From: Immundisolibacterales bacterium
GTDB taxonomy: Bacteria; Pseudomonadota; Gammaproteobacteria; HK1
Reading direction: 5' to 3'
DNA: 64,000 nucleotides
NCBI GenBank assembly: GCA_026712715.1
Contig: JAPOPW010000077.1
Span: forward strand, 1 to 64,000
Shown: piece by piece, positions 7,262-13,638 of the stretch
Position numbering within the stretch: position 1 is the stretch's first letter
Layout of the letters: each line of letters starts with the position of its first letter
The notes under the pieces: generated by a model
The model's input: only the letters and a program-made list of their open reading frames with translations
What the model was told of the DNA's origin: nothing
The model's database searches: none
Program-made: the position numbers and the translations under genes

Positions 7262-7594
7262 ATGAGCGAGCCGGGCAAGTTGACGACTTCGCATCTGGAA
7301 CCGGGCCGGGGTGTCACCCTGACACCCCGGCCAATCCCGTCCAGCAAATTTCGCGACGGCCATCGGTTCGGGACCGTCCCGGTCGCGGCGCTCGCGCACA
7401 TCGAAACGTCCACGGTCGAATCCCATTACCGGAAGCTCCGGGAGCGGTGGGACCCGCGCCGGGTCGAGCCGATCCTTTTGGCGGTCGGCGACCGGGGTGG
7501 GATCATCCTGCTCGACGGTAACCACCGATTGCGGGCGCATCGCGAGTTTGGCGAGCCTACGATTCGCGCGATCGTTCGGTTGCCGCGCGAGTAA
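7262..7594 (+). CDS. ParB/Srx-fold protein (ParB N-terminal-like domain only)
   Basis: About 110 residues from ATG 7262; an in-frame TTG at 7214 overlaps the preceding gene. The core is ILLDGNHRLRAHREFGEPTIRAIV, which resembles the 'vvDGhHRl.A....G...v.v.v' box of ParB/Spo0J N-terminal and related single-domain phage proteins. The preceding VPVAALAHIETSTVESHYRKLRERWDPRRVEPILLAV supplies the usual upstream helices. There is no helix-turn-helix DNA-binding domain, so it is not a partition protein by itself. The 5' coding part contains copy 2 of the phage palindrome with 13-bp arms. It is the last gene before the terminator. Function unknown. Confidence 0.6.
   Translation: MSEPGKLTTSHLEPGRGVTLTPRPIPSSKFRDGHRFGTVPVAALAHIETSTVESHYRKLRERWDPRRVEPILLAVGDRGGIILLDGNHRLRAHREFGEPTIRAIVRLPRE
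7304..7332. repeat. Phage palindrome, copy 2 (13-bp arms, CCC centre)
   Basis: Arms GGCCGGGGTGTCA (7304-7316) and TGACACCCCGGCC (7320-7332) around CCC. The 21-bp core (7308-7328) is the exact reverse complement of copy 1. It lies inside the 5' coding part of the ParB-like gene, where it encodes GRGVTLTPR. In RNA it would form a very stable 13-bp hairpin; no T-tract follows. Confidence 0.9.
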
Positions 7595-7906
7595 CGTCGC
7601 GTCATAGAAGCGGGGGGGGTGTCACCGTGATACCCCGGCCTTTTTTCGTTTGGGCCATGTTGCGGCGGTAGGTTTGTGGGTACGTCGGAGGGGTGGTATT
7701 ACATAACCGCTTGACTTGGTTTATTTATTTACGTCGCGCCGGACCCCGGCCGGGAACCCGACCGCGCTTTCTCCCCGGGACGGCGCCCCCAGAGTCCACG
7801 AAGGCGGCGGACTCGAGCTCTGCGAGCAGCGGCCGGGAACGCGGCGCGGACGCGCAGCCGGCACGAGGCGAGCACGGGACCCGCGCCAAAGCGGAGCAAG
7901 GCGGTC
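7595..7906. other. Phage-host boundary region without a gene
   Basis: This 312-bp gap holds the phage terminator, then an A/T-rich patch at about 7697-7731 (ATTACATAACC, then TTGACTTGGTTTATTTATTTACG), then GC-rich DNA leading into the exporter gene. The composition change suggests the phage end lies between about 7647 and 7740. No tRNA fragment, integrase or recognisable att core is visible. TTGACT at 7711 is -35 like but lacks a -10 at proper spacing. Confidence 0.4.
7616..7646 (+). terminator. Intrinsic terminator closing the phage operon (palindrome copy 3)
   Basis: GGGGTGTCA (7616-7624), CCG, TGATACCCC (7628-7636) form a hairpin with one G-U pair in RNA, followed by GGCC and six T residues (7641-7646). 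It sits 21 bp after the ParB-like stop codon. This third copy of the phage palindrome differs from the others by a single arm base and is the only one with a T-tract. Confidence 0.75.
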
Positions 7907-9679
7907 ATGGGCGGTGAAAGGCCTCCGGTGGATTCCGGATTCCTGGATTCGGGGCGAGAGATCGGCTCGCCGTCCATCTTGCGGCCGTTCCGCCGCCCGC
8001 TCGTGCAGGCGAGCTGCGCGTCGTTCTTCGTTCAATGCCTGGGACTGGTTCCTTCCGTCGCCCTGCTGCTCGTCATCGACCGGGTCATCGTCAACAGCGC
8101 CTTCGAGACGCTCGACGTCATCGCGGTCGGAGTGGTTCTCGCGGGCGGATTCGAGTTCCTGTTCGCGCGCGCCCGCGAACGCCTCCTCGGACGTGCTGCC
8201 GCCGATGCCTGGTCGGGTCTCATGGAACGGGTGTACCGTCATCTTCTCCACCGGCCGCTCGCAGCCCCGGCACCGGCGGAGTCCGTGGTGCCCGCGTTCG
8301 AAGAGGCGGGGAGAGTTCGCGCCTTCGTCTCCCGCTTGGCGGTCGGTCACGTCACCGACGTCGTCCTCGCAGTGGTCTTTACCTCGTTCCTGCTGCTGGT
8401 GGACGTGCGGCTCGCCCTCATTGCGATTGCGGGGATTCCGGTCTACGCGCTCATCGTCCTCGTCACCCTGCCGGCGGTGCGGCGGCGTTCCCGGCGGGGC
8501 ACGGCGAGCGCGCAGCGGTGGGGCTTCGTGGTGAACCAGACGGTGGTGAATCTCGAAACGGTCCGTTCGCTCGCACTCGAGAACGGATTCGAACGACGCT
8601 GGCGGGACCTCGTGCGCGAATCCGCCGAGGCGCAGGACGCGGTGCACCGGCTCTCGGGCGGCATCGCAAACACCACGGAGCTCGTGCAGCGGATCCTGAC
8701 CGCGGCCATCCTCTGGTATGGCGCCGGGCTCGTGGTGGCCCAGGAGATCTCCCTTGGCCAGCTCGTCGCCTTCAATCTCATCGCGATGCGGCTCTCGGCG
8801 CCGATCATCCGCGCCTCCCGGGTCTGGCCGGACATCCAGCGGACGCGGGACGCGGTGCGCCGGATCGAGACGCTCTTTCGCGAGCATCTCGACTCGGATG
8901 CGGGCAAGACGGCTCTCACCAGGCGCCCGTCCGGGGAGATCCGGTTCCGGGACGTGACCGTGCGGTATCCGGCGGCGCCCGCCCCCGCCCTCGAAGGAGT
9001 CGACTTCCGTATCGCTCCCGGCGAGTTCGTCGCCCTCGTCGGTGCCTCCGGAGCGGGCAAGAGCACCCTCGTGCGGACCTTGCTGGGACTCTGTCGCCCG
9101 GACCGGGGGGCGGTGCTCGTCGACGGCATGCCGGTCGTCGAAATCGACGGCCGCACGTTCCGATCCGTGGTCGGGGTCGTTCCCCAGCATGCGGCGCTCT
9201 TCACCGGTACCGTCTACGACAACATCGCGCTCGGAGACCCGCGGGTCCGGCCGGAGGACGTGGAGCGATCGGCCGCGCTCGCCGGGGCGTGCGAGTTCAT
9301 CGAACGGCTTCCCGACGGCTATCGATCGTTCGTCGGCGAGCGTGGACAGGCGCTCTCGGGCGGGCAGCGCCAGCGCATCGCGCTCGCTCGCGCGCTCGTC
9401 CGCAACCCTGCAATCCTCATGCTGGACGAAGCGACGAGCGCGCTCGACTTCGAGGAGGAGGCGTCTTTCTTTGAACGGATCGAACAGGCACGGGGCGCCC
9501 GCACCGTCCTCGCCGCCACCCACCGGCCCGCTGCGGTGGCGGCGAGCGATCGCATCCTCGTTCTCCGCGACTCTCGTCTCGTCGAGGCCGGCACCCACGC
9601 CGAGCTGGTTCGCGCCGGCGGGGTCTACAGCGCGATGTGGTCGCGCTGGCTGCCTCCGGGCCTCCTCCCGTGCGCATAG
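7907..9679 (+). CDS. Type I secretion-type ABC exporter, fused permease-ATPase (HlyB/PrtD-like)
   Basis: A 590-residue half-transporter that would couple ATP hydrolysis to export of a protein substrate across the inner membrane. Residues about 25-310 form the membrane domain with several hydrophobic spans (VQCLGLVPSVALLLVIDRVI, VIAVGVVLAGGFEFLF, VVLAVVFTSFLLLVDVRLAL). The nucleotide-binding domain has Walker A GASGAGKST (379-387), the LSGGQRQR signature near 483, Walker B ILMLDEATSALD near 505 and the switch histidine in AATHRP. It is shorter than HlyB and lacks an N-terminal C39-like domain. AAGGCGG precedes ATG 7907. It overlaps the HlyD-like gene downstream. No outer-membrane factor or RTX substrate is visible nearby. 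Confidence 0.85.
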   Translation: MGGERPPVDSGFLDSGREIGSPSILRPFRRPLVQASCASFFVQCLGLVPSVALLLVIDRVIVNSAFETLDVIAVGVVLAGGFEFLFARARERLLGRAAADAWSGLMERVYRHLLHRPLAAPAPAESVVPAFEEAGRVRAFVSRLAVGHVTDVVLAVVFTSFLLLVDVRLALIAIAGIPVYALIVLVTLPAVRRRSRRGTASAQRWGFVVNQTVVNLETVRSLALENGFERRWRDLVRESAEAQDAVHRLSGGIANTTELVQRILTAAILWYGAGLVVAQEISLGQLVAFNLIAMRLSAPIIRASRVWPDIQRTRDAVRRIETLFREHLDSDAGKTALTRRPSGEIRFRDVTVRYPAAPAPALEGVDFRIAPGEFVALVGASGAGKSTLVRTLLGLCRPDRGAVLVDGMPVVEIDGRTFRSVVGVVPQHAALFTGTVYDNIALGDPRVRPEDVERSAALAGACEFIERLPDGYRSFVGERGQALSGGQRQRIALARALVRNPAILMLDEATSALDFEEEASFFERIEQARGARTVLAATHRPAAVAASDRILVLRDSRLVEAGTHAELVRAGGVYSAMWSRWLPPGLLPCA

Positions 9680-10977
9680 TCGCCATCCTCGGCCTCCTGC
9701 TCGTGACCGCGGCGGCCGTCTCGTGGGCAGCCAGGATTGACATCGTCGCCCCGACCCGGGGTGAGGTGGTTGCGCGCGAACGCACGCGCGAGGTGCAGGC
9801 GCTCGTGACGGGGGTGGTCGCCGCCCTTCACGTCGAGGAGGGGGTCCACGTCCGCAAGGGCGCGCTGCTGGTGGAGCTCGACGACGCGATCGTGGGATCG
9901 GAGATCCGGCGAATCGAGGCCGAGATCCTTGCGGCCAGCCACGCGGCGCGCCGGCTGCGTCTTCCCGGGCGCGCAACCGTCGCCGGGGTCGCGGGGCGGG
10001 ATGAGCGGCCGGAGCGCCGTCCGGGGCCGCAGCCGTCCCGCATACCGGCCGATTCGGGTTGGGATCTGCATCGGCGACTGGCGGATCTCGAGGGGCGCCG
10101 GCTCGCGGCCGCCCTCCGCGAGGCGGAAGCAAGGGTCGGCGCGGCGCGGTCGAGGCTCGCGTCCGTCGAGGCGGAACGCCGACTCGTCGGGCGGCTGCTG
10201 CCGGTCATCCGCGAGCAGGTCGACGGGCTCGAGGCCCTTTCCGTCCGCTCGCACGCATCCCGCCACGACTACCTTCGCGAGCTCTCGCGGCTGCTGGAGT
10301 TGGAGGGGCGGGCGGAGTCGCTCGCGCTCGCCGGACGCGGCGAGGAGGAAGAGCTCGGCCGCCTGCAGTCGGCCGCGCGCCTCCTTCGCCACGAGCACGA
10401 CACCGCACGCCAACGCGAGCTCGTCGAAGTCGAGCTCGCGCTTGCGAAGCTCCGGGAAGACCTCGTTCAGGCGCGCCGGCGTTTCGCCCGGCACCGCGTC
10501 GCGTCGCCGGTCGCGGGGGTGGTGCAGGATGTGGGGGAGCTCGCCGCAGGGAGCTTCGTCCGCCCGGGTGATCGGCTCATGGCGGTGGTGCCGGTCGGAG
10601 GCGGGCTCGAGGTCAGGGCCTACGTCCGCAACCGTGACGTGGGGTTCGTCAAGGCCGGGCAGGAGGCGATAGTCAAGATCGACGCCTTCCCGTTCACCCG
10701 CTACGGGACCACCGAAGGGGTCGTGGACGGCGTCTCCCTCGACGCGGTGGGCGGCTCCGGGTCAGGGTCGCCGGACGCCGGGGCGGACGAGATCGGAGCG
10801 GGCTACCTCGCCCGCATTTCCCTGCGCCGCCCGACGATCGAGATCGACGGGGCGGTGGTTCCGTTGCGCCCGGGCATGCACGCGGCGGTGGACATCCGTA
10901 CCGGGCGTCGCCGATTCATCGAGTACGTGATCGCTCCCGTCGTCGCGTACGGGAGCAATGCCTTCCGGGAGCGGTAG
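9670..10977 (+). CDS. HlyD-family periplasmic adaptor (membrane fusion protein)
   Basis: A protein of about 435 residues; GTG 9670 is chosen, overlapping the exporter gene by 10 bp, and GTG 9637 is an alternative adding 11 residues. It has one N-terminal membrane span (IVAILGLLLVTAAAVSW), then a first lipoyl half-motif (TGVVAALHVEEGVHVRKGALLVELDD), a long charged coiled-coil region (about residues 80-280, interrupted by a proline-rich stretch ERRPGPQPSRIP), the second lipoyl half (HRVASPVAGVVQDVGELAAGSFVRPGDRL) and a beta-barrel domain ending in PLRPGMHAAVDIRTGRR. HlyD proteins bridge the ABC exporter to a TolC-like channel. Its pairing with the preceding gene defines an incomplete type I secretion locus. 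Confidence 0.85.
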   Translation: MRIVAILGLLLVTAAAVSWAARIDIVAPTRGEVVARERTREVQALVTGVVAALHVEEGVHVRKGALLVELDDAIVGSEIRRIEAEILAASHAARRLRLPGRATVAGVAGRDERPERRPGPQPSRIPADSGWDLHRRLADLEGRRLAAALREAEARVGAARSRLASVEAERRLVGRLLPVIREQVDGLEALSVRSHASRHDYLRELSRLLELEGRAESLALAGRGEEEELGRLQSAARLLRHEHDTARQRELVEVELALAKLREDLVQARRRFARHRVASPVAGVVQDVGELAAGSFVRPGDRLMAVVPVGGGLEVRAYVRNRDVGFVKAGQEAIVKIDAFPFTRYGTTEGVVDGVSLDAVGGSGSGSPDAGADEIGAGYLARISLRRPTIEIDGAVVPLRPGMHAAVDIRTGRRRFIEYVIAPVVAYGSNAFRER

Positions 10978-11130
10978 CGCCGGCGCCGGCCATCCGGCCC
11001 GGATGGAGCGGGGCGCCGGGGCCGGCGGTGTTTGATTGGCCGCCCCGAGGGCACGAGGCGGAGCGCGAGAACCGGGAGAGAGGATGCGGAAGGAGAGAAG
11101 GAGAGGGTCGCTTCGTGCCCCTCAGGAAGC
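10978..11130. other. Gap between convergent hlyD-like and DUF3574 genes, with hairpin
   Basis: Contains a perfect inverted repeat CCATCCG-GCC-CGGATGG (10990-11006) within very GC-rich, partly self-complementary DNA, followed only by a short TGTTTG. It could serve as a weak bidirectional terminator between two converging genes, but the T-tract is poor. Confidence 0.3.
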
Positions 11131-11565
11131 CTAGAACGAAGCGCACGCTGTCCCGACGATTCGCAGCACGGACTCCTGATCGAAGCGGCGCTTGTACGTG
11201 TCGGCAATTTCCTCGACGAGCCGCATTCCCTCGGCGCCCGGCTCGGCGAGCACGAGCAGCATCTTCGACCGCTCGCGCACGATCGTGCCGGAAGCATCGC
11301 GCCACTGGCCGCCGGCGTCGAGAACCGTCAGACCGTTCGGGAAACGCGGGGTGACCTCGTTGGCGAGAAATTCGCGCCAGCCCGCATCCGACACCACTTC
11401 CTCGTTCCCGCGGCTGCGACCGAAGAAGAGCCGGTACTCGGCATGAAGCTCGGTACCGGACGGGCACGAGCGAACGTCGGCCCCCGCTGCGGGTCCGGGC
11501 GCCGCCGCGAATGCGAGGACCGCGAGATACCCTGCGGTGCAGATGGCCGCTACGCACTTTCGCAT
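11131..11565 (-). CDS. DUF3574 secreted protein
   Basis: A 144-residue protein with a clear signal peptide (basic MRK, hydrophobic CVAAICTAGYLAVLAFAAAPGPAAGA, cleavage near residue 29). The mature part matches the DUF3574 family: EYRLFFGRS, VVSDAGWREFLANEVTPRFPNGLTVLDAGGQWRD, IVRERSKMLLVLAE, and a C-terminal YKRRFDQESVLRI followed by VGTACASF. Members are periplasmic or outer-membrane-associated proteins of unknown biochemical role. Two cysteines in the mature part, near residues 34 and 142, could form a disulfide. It is encoded 225 bp after the SNase-like gene on the same strand. Confidence 0.8.
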   Translation of the reverse strand: MRKCVAAICTAGYLAVLAFAAAPGPAAGADVRSCPSGTELHAEYRLFFGRSRGNEEVVSDAGWREFLANEVTPRFPNGLTVLDAGGQWRDASGTIVRERSKMLLVLAEPGAEGMRLVEEIADTYKRRFDQESVLRIVGTACASF

Positions 11566-11790
11566 GCGGTGCTTCCCTTCGATCGATTGGCGTTCGTTGT
11601 ACCGGACTTGCGTCTACGGAAGCGAGACGTCGGCCCGATCTCGACCGGAGTGCACCCCCGGGTGGGGAGGGCGGCCAGGGTCACTGCGAAGATTCGATCC
11701 GGCGCGGGTGCAGGGCGCCTTCGGTCGGGAGGGGGCTCGTCACACGTTCGCCGCGGGACCCGACCGCGTGCCGTTCGCTTCGCGAACCGG

Positions 11791-12513
11791 TCACCGTCGC
11801 GCCCTGCGCCATCCCGCCCGGCGCGCCTCCGACTCCGTGCAGAACCATCGCTCGCCCCGGGCGGTGTTGATCCGGGTCCGATCGTAGCTCCGTCCGCCCG
11901 GCACGTGGTAGATGCGTGCGCCTCGCGCGCCGATGTTGCCCTTGATGCGGCAGCCGGCCGCGCGCTTTCCCGCCGCCGCCCTGCGCTGGACGCGGCGCCA
12001 CTCCCACGGCGCCATGAACCTGCCGCGCCAGACCCCCCGTCGCTCGTTCCGGGCTGCCCGCTCCTCGTGCGTGTACGCCTTCGAGTGGCGACGATAGGCG
12101 AGCGCCCAGCCGTTGGCGACCATCCACGCCCCGAGGTCCACCCGCCCCGCGCGACAGACGGCCACGATGCGCCCGTAGCGGTCGCGATCCTTCGAGACGC
12201 ACGCCACCGCACGTCCGGCGATCCGACGCGTGAGGGCCCGGGACGCCTGCGCGCCGCAGCGCCACCGTCTCCCTCCCGCCCGGCAGGTCTGCGCGCTCTC
12301 CGGTGCGTCGATGCCGAAAATGCGAATCTGGACTCCCGACATGTCGAGCGAGTCGCCGTCGACCACGGAAACGCGCCCGGTGAACTGCGCGGACCCGGGC
12401 GACGCGAACATGGCGGCCGCGAGCGCGAGGCAGACCGAAAGGGTGTGGGCGGGGCGCCCCGTGCGTCCGCAGGCCGACCCCTGCACGTCGGCGTACCGGT
12501 TCCGCCCGTGCAC
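11791..12513 (-). CDS. Secreted staphylococcal nuclease-like (SNase) protein with C-terminal extension
   Basis: About 240 residues from GTG 12513, which is preceded by GGGAG; GTG 12486 is an alternative. A signal peptide (THTLSVCLALAAAMFASPGSAQ-like region) precedes the SNase domain: VVDGDSLDM, IRIFGIDAPES, the cysteine-containing GGRRWRCGAQAS, VSKDRDRYGRIVA, and WMVANGWALAYRRHSKAY. The C-terminal extension (CRIKGNIGARGARIYHVPGG, then GERWFCTESEARRAGWRRA) is a conserved module often attached to this family. The DR.GR.VA segment supports catalytic competence. It begins 23 bp after nusB, where thiL is usual in gammaproteobacteria. Likely an extracytoplasmic nuclease. Confidence 0.82.
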   Translation of the reverse strand: MHGRNRYADVQGSACGRTGRPAHTLSVCLALAAAMFASPGSAQFTGRVSVVDGDSLDMSGVQIRIFGIDAPESAQTCRAGGRRWRCGAQASRALTRRIAGRAVACVSKDRDRYGRIVAVCRAGRVDLGAWMVANGWALAYRRHSKAYTHEERAARNERRGVWRGRFMAPWEWRRVQRRAAAGKRAAGCRIKGNIGARGARIYHVPGGRSYDRTRINTARGERWFCTESEARRAGWRRARR

Positions 12514-12536
12514 GCGGAGGCGCTCCCGAGACCCGA

Positions 12537-13049
12537 TCAGCGCTCGCGCCGGCGGCCCACCCGCCTCGAGCCGTCCGCCGCGTCGTTTCCCGGGCGGACG
12601 TCGCGCGCGAGCCGGTCGAGCACTCCGTTCACGTAGCGGTGGCCGTTCTCGCCGCCGAACGTCTTCGCGAGCTCGACGGCTTCGTTGATCGTTACCCCGG
12701 TCGGGATCTCCAGCCGTTCGACGAGCTCGAAGGCACCGAGGCGCAGGATCGCGCACTCCACGGGGTCGACCTGGGCCACCGGCCGGTCGAGAAGCGGCTC
12801 GATGCGCCGGTCGAGCCTCGGCGCCGCCGCGACCACCCCGTGCAGCAGCTCGCGGAAGAATCCCCGGTCCACGGCCGGGGCGTCCTCCGCGATCCGATCG
12901 GTCAGGAACTGGCGCTCGATCTCGGCCGCGTCCTGGCCGGTCATCTGCCATTGGTAGAGGGCCTGGACCACCGCGGCCCTCGCCCGGCGCCGCGCCCCCC
13001 CCCCGCGGCGGGGGGCGGCCGCGTCCTTGGGCACCGGGGCACCGGCCAC
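12537..13049 (-). CDS. nusB: Transcription antitermination factor NusB
   Basis: A 170-residue protein that binds boxA RNA with S10 (NusE) and supports rRNA antitermination. The conserved helical core is visible: ARRRARAAVVQALYQWQMTG near the N-terminus, RGFFRELLHGV, and the signature ECAILRLGAFELVERLEIPTGVTINEAVELAKTFGGENGHRYVNGVLDRLAR. Both ends are longer than in E. coli NusB (139 residues): a basic N-terminal AAPRRGGGARRRAR and an arginine-rich C-terminus (RRVGRRRER). It lies 6 bp downstream of ribH, the standard gammaproteobacterial ribH-nusB arrangement. Confidence 0.95.
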   Translation of the reverse strand: MAGAPVPKDAAAPRRGGGARRRARAAVVQALYQWQMTGQDAAEIERQFLTDRIAEDAPAVDRGFFRELLHGVVAAAPRLDRRIEPLLDRPVAQVDPVECAILRLGAFELVERLEIPTGVTINEAVELAKTFGGENGHRYVNGVLDRLARDVRPGNDAADGSRRVGRRRER

Positions 13050-13055
13050 GCGAGC

Positions 13056-13526
13056 TCAGCGCGGGACGCGGCGCAGGAGCGAAACCATCTCGAGGGCGGC
13101 GAGGGCCGCCTCCTCGCCCTTGTTGCCGTGGTCTCCGCCCGTGCGCGCCGCCGCCTGCACGTCGTCGTCCGTGGTCAGGACTCCGAAGATGAAGGGGACC
13201 CCGCAGTCGAGGCCGGCACGCATGACGCCTTCGGCGCACGCCGCCGAGACGTAGTCGAAGTGCGGCGTCTCTCCCCGCACGACGGCGCCGAGGGTGATGA
13301 CCGCCTCGACGCCCTGCGCACCGGCGAGGTGACGGGCGGCGAGCGGGATCTCGAACGCGCCCGGCACCCGCACCACCGTCGGGTCGCTCACCCCGTGCCG
13401 GGCGAGCACGCGCAGGGCGCCGTCGAGCAGCCGGTCGACGAAGCGGGCGTTGAACCGCGCGGCGACGATGCCGATGGCCGCGCCTTCGACCTCGAAGCTG
13501 CCCTCGGTGATGTCGTAATGGGCCAT
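13056..13526 (-). CDS. ribH: 6,7-dimethyl-8-ribityllumazine synthase
   Basis: A 156-residue enzyme that condenses 5-amino-6-ribitylaminouracil with 3,4-dihydroxy-2-butanone 4-phosphate to give lumazine, the penultimate riboflavin step. Diagnostic stretches are GIVAARFNARFVDRLLDGAL, VVRVPGAFEIPLAARHLA, the substrate loop VITLGAVVRGETPHFDYVS, and GVPFIFGVLTTDDDVQAAARTGG ending in NKGEEAALAALEMVSLL. It sits between ribBA and nusB; the 112-bp spacer from ribBA carries no obvious regulatory structure. Confidence 0.96.
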   Translation of the reverse strand: MAHYDITEGSFEVEGAAIGIVAARFNARFVDRLLDGALRVLARHGVSDPTVVRVPGAFEIPLAARHLAGAQGVEAVITLGAVVRGETPHFDYVSAACAEGVMRAGLDCGVPFIFGVLTTDDDVQAAARTGGDHGNKGEEAALAALEMVSLLRRVPR

Positions 13527-13638
13527 TCTCGATTCGATCCGTCCCGTTGAATCCCGTTCGGTCCCGTTTCGTGCCGTTGGGCGCCGGTGGGTTGCGTTGC
13601 GAGGAGTCCCGACAAGCCCCGAGGCGCGCCGGTCCGGC

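Noticed and set aside
7711-7739. Promoter with TTGACT at 7711 for the exporter gene
   Set aside because: The position 17 bp downstream reads TCGCGC; no usable -10.
7721-10132. 803-residue open frame on the minus strand over the secretion genes
   Set aside because: Antisense shadow of HlyB/HlyD-like genes; arginine- and proline-rich without family motifs, a common effect of high GC.
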